Source: Frankiales bacterium
Lineage (GTDB): Bacteria > Actinomycetota > Actinomycetes > JAFAQI01
DNA: 55,728 bases
Assembly: GCA_025980325.1 (NCBI GenBank)
Contig: JAICXQ010000011.1
Location: 1 to 55,728 of the forward strand
Direction: 5' to 3'
The stretch's first letter is position 1. Each line of letters opens with the position of its first letter. Of the stretch, positions 8,492 to 16,107 are shown in pieces. The notes beneath the pieces were generated by a model. The model saw only the letters and a program-made list of their open reading frames with translations, ran no database searches and was not told the origin of the DNA. The position numbers and the translations under genes are program-made.

Positions 8492-8532
8492 TTGTCGTAA
8501 TTGCTGGTCTGATCCGACTGGATCGACCAGCA
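8492..8532. terminator. Hairpin between convergent dapD and AbiEi-DUF559 gene
   Basis: TGCTGGTC (8502-8509) pairs with GACCAGCA (8525-8532), and after a one-base bulge GATCC pairs with GGATC around a GACT loop: 13 base pairs in all. There is no T tract. It sits between two converging stops, so a bidirectional terminator is likely. The preceding TTGT at 8492 and CTGGTC are shared with hairpins at 9538 and 15049. Confidence 0.6.
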
Positions 8533-8536
8533 GGAT

Positions 8537-9454
8537 CTACACCGCAAGCGTCGCCGCTCGACGGCCGGCCAAGATGACGCAGAGCTCGTCGACTACCGCC
8601 TCGGGCTCGGTCGTGAGCCTGCGGTGGCTGTAGCGCACCACCATGATTCCCATCGCCGACAATGCGGCGTCACGCCGCAAGTCTCGTTCGCGCTGAGCGC
8701 GCTGCCCATGCCACGCGGCGCCGTCCAATTCGACATCGACCCGCTCGATCGGGAAGTACCGGTCGAGATACGTCGTACGTCCGGCCGCGTACACGAGGTG
8801 CTGGCAGGACGAGTGCGGCAATCGAGGATCCGAGAACACCCGATCGTGTCCCCATACTTCGAGCTCGCTGTGGCAACCGGCGGCGACGAGCGCGACCAGC
8901 CGGCGCATCTGCGCTGCGCCGGCACGTCGAGGGTTCTCGGCGAGCGCCGCGGTCAACCGTGCCGCCGTCGTACGGCGCTCTCGCAGCGCAGTGATGATCG
9001 GAGAGCGGCGGTCGAGTTCGGGCAGGAGCGGCCAACTGTCGACCAGCGCCTGCTCCACGCGTACGACCCGCAGCCCCTCTCGCTCGACGATCGCCGGCGG
9101 AGCGGCGCGGAGTCCGGTGCGCCGATGCACGACCAACGTCGGATCTGCAATCGCGCGATGCGTGCCCGGGACGGTGAGGTGAATCGCCGGCGTCCTGAGA
9201 CCGGCCAAGCCCCACACGTCGAGAGCATCGAGGTGCGAGAGCGCGCCGGTCGGAAGGTAGGCCAGCGCGGCCCGCTGCATGAGCCGGCGGTCGACAGGAG
9301 TGCCCGACACGACATAGACGCTCGGAAAGAGGCGCCGAAGCACCCCGTCGTTCAGCGCGTCGTCAACGACATGGCGCGGGACCCGGCGCAAGGCCTGAGC
9401 TCGAGTGATGAGGCCGCCGGAGGCCCGAGCGCCGGCGACAAGCTGTGCTCGCAC
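8537..9454 (-). CDS. AbiEi-type antitoxin domain fused to a DUF559 Vsr-like nuclease domain
   Basis: 305 residues from GTG 9454. The N-terminal 50 residues form a winged helix like the AbiEi antitoxin DNA-binding domain (GLITRAQALRRVPRHVVDDA). A middle region (about 60-200) resembles AbiEi C-terminal segments (GALSHLDALDVWGL, HLTVPGTHR). The C-terminal part (about 215-300) is DUF559, a PD-(D/E)XK-like fold, with ERVDVELDGAAWHG and RDAALSAMGIMVVRYSHRRL. Such fusions are common in actinobacteria and unproven in function. No AbiEii toxin partner is adjacent. The gene lies between two hairpins that share a core sequence. Confidence 0.8.
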   Translation of the reverse strand: MRAQLVAGARASGGLITRAQALRRVPRHVVDDALNDGVLRRLFPSVYVVSGTPVDRRLMQRAALAYLPTGALSHLDALDVWGLAGLRTPAIHLTVPGTHRAIADPTLVVHRRTGLRAAPPAIVEREGLRVVRVEQALVDSWPLLPELDRRSPIITALRERRTTAARLTAALAENPRRAGAAQMRRLVALVAAGCHSELEVWGHDRVFSDPRLPHSSCQHLVYAAGRTTYLDRYFPIERVDVELDGAAWHGQRAQRERDLRRDAALSAMGIMVVRYSHRRLTTEPEAVVDELCVILAGRRAATLAV

Positions 9455-9615
9455 CCACAGATACTTGGCGCTCGGGCCACATGTTGAGCATCAAGCCGGT
9501 CCAAATGTGGACACTTGCGTCCCCTGTGCATCACGGGACGTTGTACGTCCTGCTGGTCCACGAGAAGCTAGGAGACCAGCAGACCGTACAACGTGCCGGG
9601 AAGGAGGATGGCGTC
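9455..9615. other. Divergent intergenic region with a long imperfect inverted repeat
   Basis: 161 bases between the AbiEi-DUF559 gene and an acetyltransferase gene, both starting here. It holds a 21-base inverted repeat (arms 9538-9558 and 9574-9594, 19 of 21 matching, loop 15 bases) just upstream of AAGGAGG at 9601-9607. It may be an operator for the AbiEi-like DNA-binding domain or a leader structure of the acetyltransferase mRNA. Confidence 0.6.
9538..9594. repeat. Long inverted repeat upstream of acetyltransferase gene
   Basis: The left arm begins ACGTTGTACG and ends CTGCTGGTC; the right arm is its complement with a two-base internal mismatch. Loop is 15 bases. The outer TTGTACG and inner CTGGTC also occur in the hairpin after cysS. 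Confidence 0.75.
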
Positions 9616-10074
9616 GTGAAGATCGAGGCGGTGAGTGCGGCGTCGGTCGAGGCGCGGGTGCTCGTCGCGCTCTACCTCGACGAGATCGCCGCCGCGTTCC
9701 CGGCGGGCTTCGACCCCAAGGCCTCGGTCAGTGCCGACCCCGACGAGCTCACCCCACCACGCGGCGCCTTCCTGGTCGTGCGCGCGGACGACGGGACCCC
9801 GATCGGTTGCGGCGCGGTCAAGCTGCTCGACCCGCAGACGGCCGAGATCAAACGGATGTGGCTGTCACCCGAAGCGCGCGGCCAAGGCCTCGGCCGGCAA
9901 CTCCTCGAGGCGCTCGAGAGTGAAGCCCGCGCACTCGGCGCGACCCACGGCCGGCTCGACACCAACGAGATCCTCGACGCCGCGATGACGCTCTACCGCA
10001 AGACCGGCTGGGAAGAGATCCCCGCGTACAACGACAACGCGTACGCGACGCACTGGTTCGGCAAGACGCTCTAG
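9616..10074 (+). CDS. GNAT-family N-acetyltransferase
   Basis: 152 residues from GTG 9616, chosen because AAGGAGG lies 8 bases upstream. The acetyl-CoA-binding motif A is clear: IKRMWLSPEARGQGLGRQLL (R/QxxGxG/A at RGQGLG). The C-terminal MTLYRKTGWEEI is the usual motif B region. It transfers acetyl from acetyl-CoA to an unknown amine. The 3' end overlaps the stop of the convergent DUF3467 gene by 4 bases. Expression may be affected by the inverted repeat in its 5' region. Confidence 0.85.
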   Translation: MKIEAVSAASVEARVLVALYLDEIAAAFPAGFDPKASVSADPDELTPPRGAFLVVRADDGTPIGCGAVKLLDPQTAEIKRMWLSPEARGQGLGRQLLEALESEARALGATHGRLDTNEILDAAMTLYRKTGWEEIPAYNDNAYATHWFGKTL

Positions 10075-10346
10075 GCCGGCGGTTCCGCGGCGCGCTCCGC
10101 TTCCCACGCCGTCAGCTGCTGCTCCAGCGCCTTCATGATTTCGAACACCTGTGACGGCGGGATGCGCACCCGCGCGACGACGCGAGACAGGAACTGCGCC
10201 GCGGTCACTGGCTGTGCGAGCACCGCGAAGTCGAGCACGAACGCATCCTTGCTGTGCCACACGCTGACGAAGTCGGCGTACGTGCCCTCGATCCGATCGT
10301 CCGGGACATGCAGATGCGCCTGCGGTTGCCCGCCCTGCTCGGTCAC
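10071..10346 (-). CDS. DUF3467-domain protein
   Basis: 91 residues from GTG 10346, with AAGGAGG upstream. The sequence IEGTYADFVSVWHSKDAFVLDFA and the later VVARVRIPPSQVFEIMKALE match DUF3467, a short family of unknown function found in bacteria and archaea. The C-terminal helix (LEQQLTAWEAERAAE) is amphipathic. The GTG overlaps the dapC stop by 4 bases, so it is the third gene of a ferredoxin-dapC-DUF3467 operon. No enzymatic motif is visible. Confidence 0.8.
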   Translation of the reverse strand: MTEQGGQPQAHLHVPDDRIEGTYADFVSVWHSKDAFVLDFAVLAQPVTAAQFLSRVVARVRIPPSQVFEIMKALEQQLTAWEAERAAEPPA

Positions 10347-11425
10347 GACGATGCCTCCTTGAGCCGCGCGACGGCGGCCGCGATCCGTTCGTCGGTCGCC
10401 GTCAACGCGACCCGCACATGCTCGCCGCCACCCGGGCCGTAGAACTCGCCGGGCGCGACCAGGATCCCGAGGCCGGCCAGAAAATCGACGGTACGTCGGC
10501 ACGGCTCGCCGCGCGTCGCCCAGAGGTAAAGGCCGGCATCACCCTCGACCCGGAAGCCCGCGCGCTCGAACGCCGGCCGCAACGCCGACCGCCGCGCGGC
10601 GTACAAAGATCGTTGCGCCGCAACGTGTTCGTCGTCGTCGAGCGCCACGACCATCGCGGCCTGAACCGGTGCCGGAACGAGCATGCCGGCGTGCTTGCGC
10701 AATTCGAGCAGCCGCGCGACGAGCGACGGATCGCCCGCGACGAATCCGGCCCGGTAGCCGGCGAGGTTCGACCGCTTCGACAGCGAGTGCACCGCGAGCA
10801 GGCCGTCGAGCGAGCCGCCGCACACCGCCGGCGACAGGACCGACACCGGCGGCTCGCCGTCGTAAAACAAGTCGGCATAACACTCGTCCGAGGCGACGAC
10901 GCAGCCGCGCTCGCGGGCCCAGTCGACGACCTTGCGCAGATGCTCTGCGGGGAACACGCGACCGGTCGGGTTGGCCGGCGAGTTGACCCACAACAGGTCG
11001 AGCCGCTGCGGTCCCAATACGACCAACGCGTCGACGGCAACGCCGCGCGCACCGGCCAGCCGCGCGCCGACGTCGTACGTCGGGTAGGCCAAGGCGGGGA
11101 AGCCGACGGACGTGGCGCCGAGCAACGTCGGCAGCCACGCGACCAGTTCCTTGGTGCCGATGACGGGCAGTACGGCGACGCCGTCGGGGACGCCGAAGCG
11201 TCGCCGCAGCCAACCGGTCGCGGCGGCGTGCAACTGCTCGGTCCCTGCGGTCAGCGGGTAGCCCGGCGCATCGGCCGCGTCGGCGAGGGCCTGCTGGATG
11301 AACGCGGGAGTGGGATCGACCGGCGTACCCACGGACAGGTTGACGATGCCGTCCGGATGTTCGCGGGCGCGGGCGGCCGCGCCGGCGAGGGTGTCCCAGG
11401 GAAAGTCCGGGAGCGGGCCGATCAG
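10343..11425 (-). CDS. dapC: Succinyldiaminopimelate transaminase
   Basis: 360-residue class I/II PLP aminotransferase close to mycobacterial DapC (Rv1178). The PLP lysine is Lys217 in SLSKRSNLAGYRAG; NSPANPTGRV and ASDECYADL are the standard cofactor-binding motifs. It makes N-succinyl-L,L-diaminopimelate from the keto acid, the step between DapD and DapE. No ATG, GTG or TTG fits the N terminus: homology begins at LPDFPWDTL. The codon at 11425 is CTG, which overlaps the ferredoxin TGA in CTGA and has GAGGG upstream, so a rare CTG start is inferred. Confidence 0.9.
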   Translation of the reverse strand: MIGPLPDFPWDTLAGAAARAREHPDGIVNLSVGTPVDPTPAFIQQALADAADAPGYPLTAGTEQLHAAATGWLRRRFGVPDGVAVLPVIGTKELVAWLPTLLGATSVGFPALAYPTYDVGARLAGARGVAVDALVVLGPQRLDLLWVNSPANPTGRVFPAEHLRKVVDWARERGCVVASDECYADLFYDGEPPVSVLSPAVCGGSLDGLLAVHSLSKRSNLAGYRAGFVAGDPSLVARLLELRKHAGMLVPAPVQAAMVVALDDDEHVAAQRSLYAARRSALRPAFERAGFRVEGDAGLYLWATRGEPCRRTVDFLAGLGILVAPGEFYGPGGGEHVRVALTATDERIAAAVARLKEASS

Positions 11426-11754
11426 TGCGTGCCCTCGTTGATGTCCGGCGGCAGCGCCGCGACCAGCGGATGGTCCTTGTCGATCTTGCCGATCTTCGAC
11501 GCGCCGCCGGGCGAGCCGATGTCGTCGAAGAACTCGACGTTGGCCTTGTAATAGTCCTTCCACTGGTCCGGCGTGTCGTCCTCGTAGAAGATCGCCTCGA
11601 CCGGGCAGACCGGCTCGCATGCCCCGCAATCGACACATTCGTCCGGATGGATGTAGAGCATCCGCTTGCCCTCGTAGATGCAGTCCACGGGGCATTCCTC
11701 GATGCACGCCCTGTCGAGCACGTCGACGCACGGCTCGGCGATGACGTAGGTCAC
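11422..11754 (-). CDS. fdxA: 7Fe ferredoxin (3Fe-4S/4Fe-4S)
   Basis: 110 residues from GTG 11754, preceded by GGAGGAGG. Eight cysteines are in the seven-iron pattern: Cys9, 17, 21 and 25 (CIEECPVDC) and Cys40, 43, 46 and 50 (CVDCGACEPVC). The acidic C-terminal extension (DDTPDQWKDYYKANVEFFDD) is typical of actinobacterial FdxA/FdxC. It carries electrons to reductases or cytochromes P450; the partner is not evident. The ferredoxin-dapC pairing is the same as Rv1177-Rv1178 in M. tuberculosis. It diverges from an acetyltransferase gene. Confidence 0.95.
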   Translation of the reverse strand: MTYVIAEPCVDVLDRACIEECPVDCIYEGKRMLYIHPDECVDCGACEPVCPVEAIFYEDDTPDQWKDYYKANVEFFDDIGSPGGASKIGKIDKDHPLVAALPPDINEGTH

Positions 11755-11788
11755 GGTGCGGTCCTCCTCCAGACGATTGCGCCTTTCC

Positions 11789-11794
11789 TAGTAT
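11789..11794 (+). promoter_or_regulatory. Leaderless -10 box for acetyltransferase
   Basis: TAGTAT ends 7 bases before GTG 11802, in the divergent region shared with the ferredoxin gene. Confidence 0.65.
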
Positions 11795-11801
11795 CGCTGA
11801 G

Positions 11802-12713
11802 GTGGACGTGGGCGATACCGTCAGCCTCCGCCTTCGCACCTCGGCCGGGCCGACCGAAGTCGTCGGCGTCGTCCTCTCGCGCTCGCCCGAGGTGCTCGTC
11901 TTACGCCGCCGCGACGGTTCGGTCACCGAGGTCGAGGTCGCCGCGATCGCCGCCGGGCGCGTGGTGCCGCCGGGGCCGGCCCGGCGGATCGGCGTCGCCG
12001 ATCTCGAGACGATCGCGGCCGCGGGCTGGCGGGCGCTCGAGACGGAGACGCTCGGCGGGTGGGTGATGCGGGCCTCCGGCGGCTTCACCGCGCGCGCCAA
12101 CTCCGCGCTCGCGATCGGCGATCCCGGCCTGCCCGTCGCGGACGCCGTGAGCGCGGTCGAGAGCTGGTACGGCGAATGGTCGCTGCCGGCGCGGATCCAG
12201 GCGATCGATCGCGGCGACCTCGAGGATCTGCTGGCGGCGCGCGGGTGGGCCGGCACCGGCGTCGACGACGTCATGACCGCCGAGATCGCGCACGTGTTGC
12301 GGCCGCTGGCCGGCGCCGACGAGCCGCCGGTGCGTATCGAGGCTTCGCCGGATGCGGCGTGGCTCGCGGGTTATCGGACGGCGAACGGTCCGCTCCCGCC
12401 GGTAGCGGCGCAGGTGCTGGCGAACCATCCGCGGGTCGCGTTCCTGTCCATCAGCGGCGACGCGATCGCGCGGGTCGCCGTCGACGGCCGGTGGGCGGGG
12501 TTGTTCGCGGTCGAGGTCGCGCCGCAGGCACGACGTCGCGGTCTCGGTCGTGCGATCTCCGCCGCGGCACTTCGGTGGGCCACCGGCGAAGGCGCGCGGC
12601 ACGCCTACCTTCAGGTCGCGGCCGGCAACGACGCCGCGCGCACTCTCTACGAGCGGCTCGGCTTCGCGGTCCACCACCACTACACCCACTGGGTAGCGTC
12701 GCGGAGTGAGTGA
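11802..12713 (+). CDS. GNAT-family N-acetyltransferase with N-terminal small beta domain
   Basis: 303 residues from GTG 11802. The first 60 residues form a small beta-rich domain (VSLRLRTSAGPTEVVGVVLS, then VLRRRDGSVTEVEV). Two GNAT-like halves follow. The catalytic one is C-terminal, with FAVEVAPQARRRGLGRAI as the acetyl-CoA motif and NDAARTLYERLGFAVHHHY at the end. The central half (GGWVMRASGGFTARANSAL) looks like a degenerate GNAT domain. The substrate is unknown. The gene overlaps rarD by 8 bases. Confidence 0.85.
   Translation: MDVGDTVSLRLRTSAGPTEVVGVVLSRSPEVLVLRRRDGSVTEVEVAAIAAGRVVPPGPARRIGVADLETIAAAGWRALETETLGGWVMRASGGFTARANSALAIGDPGLPVADAVSAVESWYGEWSLPARIQAIDRGDLEDLLAARGWAGTGVDDVMTAEIAHVLRPLAGADEPPVRIEASPDAAWLAGYRTANGPLPPVAAQVLANHPRVAFLSISGDAIARVAVDGRWAGLFAVEVAPQARRRGLGRAISAAALRWATGEGARHAYLQVAAGNDAARTLYERLGFAVHHHYTHWVASRSE
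12694..12699 (+). promoter_or_regulatory. Leaderless -10 box for rarD inside the preceding gene
   Basis: TAGCGT, within the last codons of the acetyltransferase gene, ends 6 bases before GTG 12706. rarD can therefore be transcribed alone as well as by read-through. Confidence 0.5.
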
Positions 12714-13605
12714 GGTACGGCGCGGGACGGTGCTCGGCTTCGCCGCGTACCTCGCGTGGGGCCTGTTCCCGCTGTACTTCCCGCTCCTCGAACCGGCCGG
12801 CGCGGTCGAGATCCTGGCCCACCGGGTGTTGTGGTCGCTGGCGCTGGTCGGGCTGGTCTTGCTGGTGCGCAACCGCTCGCTGCGCACGTTGCCGCGCGAC
12901 CGGCGGCCGTTGCGGTTGCTGGCCGCGGCCGCCGTGCTGATCGCGATCAACTGGGGCGTCTACATCTGGGGCGTCAACAGCCATCACGTCGTCGAGACGT
13001 CGCTGGGCTACTTCGTGAACCCGCTGGTGTCGGTCGCGCTCGGCGTCGTCGCGTTGGGCGAGCGGTTGCGGCCGGGCCAATGGGCCGGCGTCGGCCTCGC
13101 TGCGGTCGGCGTCGTCGTCCTCACCGTCGACTCGGGCCGGGTGCCGTGGATCGCGCTCGTTCTCGCGGCGAGCTTCGGTACGTACGGGCTGGTGAAGAAG
13201 GTCGTCGGCGTGCCTGCGGTCGAAGGGCTCGTGGTCGAGACCGCGGTGCTGACACCGCTCGCGCTCGGCTACGTGGTGATCGGCGGTCTGTTCGGCGCGA
13301 CGACGTTCACCACGCGCGGCGCCGGTCATGCCCTGCTGCTCGTCACCGCCGGCGTCATCACGGCGATCCCGTTGCTGGCGTTCGCGGGCGCGGCGGCACG
13401 GGTGCCGCTGAGCCGGCTCGGGCTGATGCAGTACATCACCCCGACGATGCAGTTCCTGATCGGCGTCGTGGTGCGGCACGAGCCCTTGCCGCCGGGCCGG
13501 CTGGCCGGTTTCGTCGTCGTCTGGGTCGCGCTCGCGTTGTTCACCGTCGACACTGCCGCGCATCGGCGGCGCCAACTCGCGCTGCCGGTGGCCGAGCCTG
13601 TCTAG
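12706..13605 (+). CDS. rarD: RarD/EamA-family membrane transporter
   Basis: 299 residues with about ten hydrophobic helices arranged as two EamA halves. The N-terminal GFAAYLAWGLFPLYFPLL and AHRVLWSLALVGLVLL and the mid NWGVYIWGVNSHHVVETSLG are the RarD signature. The C-terminal YITPTMQFLIGVVV-HEPLPP is also typical. The family is assigned as drug/metabolite transporters; the E. coli RarD substrate is unproven. The TAG stop forms the first three bases of the cysS -10 box. Confidence 0.9.
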   Translation: MSEVRRGTVLGFAAYLAWGLFPLYFPLLEPAGAVEILAHRVLWSLALVGLVLLVRNRSLRTLPRDRRPLRLLAAAAVLIAINWGVYIWGVNSHHVVETSLGYFVNPLVSVALGVVALGERLRPGQWAGVGLAAVGVVVLTVDSGRVPWIALVLAASFGTYGLVKKVVGVPAVEGLVVETAVLTPLALGYVVIGGLFGATTFTTRGAGHALLLVTAGVITAIPLLAFAGAAARVPLSRLGLMQYITPTMQFLIGVVVRHEPLPPGRLAGFVVVWVALALFTVDTAAHRRRQLALPVAEPV

Positions 13606-13608
13606 GGT
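13603..13608 (+). promoter_or_regulatory. Leaderless -10 box for cysS
   Basis: TAGGGT, which contains the rarD stop codon, ends 7 bases before GTG 13616. Confidence 0.6.
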
Positions 13609-13615
13609 GGATCGC

Positions 13616-15040
13616 GTGCTGCGGTTGACCGACACGAAGACGCGACGGCACGAAGACATCGCGCCGTCGCGCGGGCGCGTACTCACGCTGTATGCGTGCG
13701 GGCCGACGGTGTACCGCTCGCAACATGTCGGCAACCTGCGGACGTTCGTGCTCGGCGATCTCATCAGCCGCGCGGGCGAGGTGCTGCACGGCTGGCAGAC
13801 GAAGCTCGTGCAGAACGTCACCGACGTCGGCCACCTCGCCGACGACACCGGCATCGAACTCGCGGGCGAGGACAAGATGCTGCTCGCCGCGCGGGAACAG
13901 AATCGCGATCCCTTCGAGATCGCGCGCCATTACGAGGCTGAGTTCCTGACCGACTGCGGACGGCTGAACATCCATCCCGCCGACCGCTATCCGCGCGCCT
14001 CCGAATGCATCGAGCTCATGGTCGAGCTCATCGCAAAGCTCATCGAGTCGGATCACGCATACGTCGGCGACGACGGGTCGGTGTACTTCGACGCGCGGTC
14101 GTTCCCGTCGTACGGTGCGCTGTCCGGCAACCGGCTGGAAGACCTGCGCGCGGGTCACCGTCAGGACGCCGCGGATCTCAACGTCGGCAAGCGATTTCAC
14201 GCCGACTGGGCGTTGTGGAAGCACGCCGGATCGCAACGGCAGATGGTGTGGGATACGCCGTGGGGCCTCGGCTTTCCGGGGTGGCACGTGGAGTGCTCGG
14301 CGATGTCGCTGCACTTCCTCGGCGAGACTTTCGACGTGCACACCGGTGGCATCGACCTGCGGTTCCCGCACCACGAAGACGAACGCGCGCAGTCCGAGGC
14401 CGCGGTCGGGCACGAGGTGGTCCGGCGTTGGGTGCACGGCGAGCACCTGCTCGCCGAGGGTCGCAAGATGGCGAAGTCGACCGGCAACGTCGTCCTCGTC
14501 GACGACGTCGTCGCGCGCGGTCACGATCCGCTCGCGGTGCGGCTGTTCTACCTCACCGGTCGCTACCGGCAACAGATGAACCTCACGTGGGACGCGCTGG
14601 CCGGTGCCGACCGGCGGCTGGCACGCTGGCGAACCCGCGTCGCCGAGTGGGCCGAGGCGCCGTCGGCGCCGATGCATTCGGCGACCGTGTCGCGCGTGAC
14701 CGAAGCGTTCGACGACGACCTCGATACGCCGACCGCGCTGGTCGCGCTTGGTGAGTTGGACAAGGACGACACGGTCGCGGCGGGCGCGAAGTTCGAGACG
14801 TTCGCATGGGCAGATCGGCTGCTCGGCCTCGATCTCGCCCGCACCGTCGGCCGGCCGCGCGACGACGTCAGCGCGCTGCCCGACGGTGCGCGCGAGCTCA
14901 TCGATGCCCGCGCCGCCGCCCGCGACGCGAAGGACTGGGCGGCGTCGGATCAGCTACGCGAGCAGCTGGCGAATCTCGGCGTCGCCGTCACCGACGGACC
15001 GGACGGCCAGTCCTGGTCCCGAACCGATGGATCCCGATAA
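13616..15040 (+). CDS. cysS: Cysteinyl-tRNA synthetase
   Basis: 474-residue class I aminoacyl-tRNA synthetase that charges tRNA-Cys. LTLYACGPTVYRSQHVGNLR holds the first zinc cysteine and the HIGH-like HVGN. The second zinc region is near WHVECSAMS and FPHHEDERAQSEA, and KMSKS reads RKMAKSTGN. The C-terminal DALR-type helical region is present, so this is CysS rather than the mycothiol ligase MshC. GTG 13616 is preferred (VLRLTDTKTRRH aligns with CysS starts and the -10 spacing fits); GTG 13607 is in frame. It is not next to ispD/ispF, the usual actinobacterial place, so it may be a second copy. Confidence 0.9.
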   Translation: MLRLTDTKTRRHEDIAPSRGRVLTLYACGPTVYRSQHVGNLRTFVLGDLISRAGEVLHGWQTKLVQNVTDVGHLADDTGIELAGEDKMLLAAREQNRDPFEIARHYEAEFLTDCGRLNIHPADRYPRASECIELMVELIAKLIESDHAYVGDDGSVYFDARSFPSYGALSGNRLEDLRAGHRQDAADLNVGKRFHADWALWKHAGSQRQMVWDTPWGLGFPGWHVECSAMSLHFLGETFDVHTGGIDLRFPHHEDERAQSEAAVGHEVVRRWVHGEHLLAEGRKMAKSTGNVVLVDDVVARGHDPLAVRLFYLTGRYRQQMNLTWDALAGADRRLARWRTRVAEWAEAPSAPMHSATVSRVTEAFDDDLDTPTALVALGELDKDDTVAAGAKFETFAWADRLLGLDLARTVGRPRDDVSALPDGARELIDARAAARDAKDWAASDQLREQLANLGVAVTDGPDGQSWSRTDGSR

Positions 15041-15048
15041 GGCAGCCA

Positions 15049-15105
15049 AGGTTGTACGGATAACTGGTCCCAGGCCGCCGTTTCGGCCAGTTATTCGTAC
15101 AACCT
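15049..15105. terminator. Long hairpin between convergent cysS and LPXTG gene
   Basis: 19-base arms at 15049-15067 and 15087-15105 match at 18 positions around a 19-base GC-rich loop. The left arm starts AGGTTGTACG. The stop codon of the reverse-strand LPXTG gene lies in the right arm. There is no T tract. It probably ends transcription from both sides and shares TTGTACG and CTGG(TC) with the 9538 repeat. Confidence 0.7.
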
Positions 15106-15528
15106 GCCCCGGCCGCGCTCGCGGCGGGACGCGCGCACCGTAAGAGCGCCGGCACCGATCAGGATCATCGACAGTCCCGCCAACTTGACCGCCGCGTCGT
15201 AGCCGGTCACCGGCAGCACCGGTTGAGCCGTCGGTCCGGACGAGCTGCCGCCGGCGGCCCGCGTCTGCGGTGCGATCGCCGACGAGCTCGAGCTCGGGTT
15301 CGGCGTCGTCACCGCCGACGGCGTCGTCGTCGCGAGCGGTGCCGCCGCCGACGGTGGCACCGATCCGGCGGGCAATGCGCTCGCCGTGGGGTGCGATCCC
15401 GGTTGCGCACCGGGATGCGACGGAGTCGAATGCGACGCCAGCCGGATCGCGACGCTGAGCAGCGCGACCGTCAACACGACGAGGAGGCTGAACCGGATCA
15501 CTTCGACCCGGATCGCACTCGTTTGCAC
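15091..15528 (-). CDS. LPXTG-type cell-wall-anchored small protein
   Basis: 145 residues from GTG 15528. An N-terminal hydrophobic segment (VIRFSLLVVLTVALLSVAI) serves as signal/anchor. A Ser/Pro/Thr/Ala-rich low-complexity stretch follows (about residues 30-100). The C terminus carries LPVTG, a hydrophobic helix (AVKLAGLSMILIGAGAL) and a basic tail (RASRRERGRGR), the three parts of a sortase substrate. No sortase gene is in the window. It probably extends through or decorates the cell wall; no ligand domain is visible. Confidence 0.75.
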   Translation of the reverse strand: MQTSAIRVEVIRFSLLVVLTVALLSVAIRLASHSTPSHPGAQPGSHPTASALPAGSVPPSAAAPLATTTPSAVTTPNPSSSSSAIAPQTRAAGGSSSGPTAQPVLPVTGYDAAVKLAGLSMILIGAGALTVRASRRERGRGRLYE

Positions 15529-15603
15529 GGTCTAACTGCATCATGTGTTGCGACGCAGCGGCGCGATTGGCAGCGGCGAGTCGCGCCGCAGAAAGCGCCG
15601 GCT

Positions 15604-16101
15604 CTATGCGCGGTAGTCGCTGCGGAAGTACAGCAACGGCGGCCCGTCCGCACCGGCCTGCATGCTCACGACCTCACCGACGACGATCGTGTGGTCGCCG
15701 CCGTCGTACGTCGCCCAGGTCCGGAACTCCAGCCAGGCGAGGCTGCCGTCCAGCAGCGGCGCGCCGGTGACCGGACCGGGCCGGCTGGCCCAGCCGTCGA
15801 ACTGATCCGGTCCGGTGCCCGTTCGCTCGCGGGTCGCGAAATACGCCGACGTCGACTGCTGATCGGCAGCGAGGATCGAGACGGCCCACGCGCCGGCGCC
15901 GATCAACGGCTGGTGCAGCGCCGCATCGTGTTCGCACGCGAACATCGCGAGCAGCGGGTCCAGTGACAACGACGTGAACGAGTTGACGGTCAGGCCGTGC
16001 CGGCGGCCGTCGAGGATCGTCGACACCACGCTGACACCGGTCGCGAACCGGCTGACGACGTGCCGATATTCCGATCGACTGAGCGGCGACCGATCAGGCA
16101 C
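15604..16101 (-). CDS. Flavin reductase family protein (FMN-binding split barrel)
   Basis: 165 residues. RHVVSRFATGVSVVSTILDG, GLTVNSFTSLSLDPLLAMFA and the C-terminal GDHTIVVGEVVSMQ are the flavin-reductase-like split-barrel motifs seen in the small component of two-component monooxygenases. It likely reduces FMN or FAD with NAD(P)H, or uses a bound flavin. No monooxygenase partner is adjacent. GTG 16101 is chosen because TAGCCT lies 6 bases upstream. It follows the receiver-GAF gene but has its own promoter. Confidence 0.85.
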   Translation of the reverse strand: MPDRSPLSRSEYRHVVSRFATGVSVVSTILDGRRHGLTVNSFTSLSLDPLLAMFACEHDAALHQPLIGAGAWAVSILAADQQSTSAYFATRERTGTGPDQFDGWASRPGPVTGAPLLDGSLAWLEFRTWATYDGGDHTIVVGEVVSMQAGADGPPLLYFRSDYRA

Positions 16102-16107
16102 CCAGCG

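Noticed and set aside
13607-13615. GTG at 13607 as the cysS start
   Set aside because: It lies inside the -10 box TAGGGT; GTG 13616 fits the box spacing and the usual CysS N terminus better.
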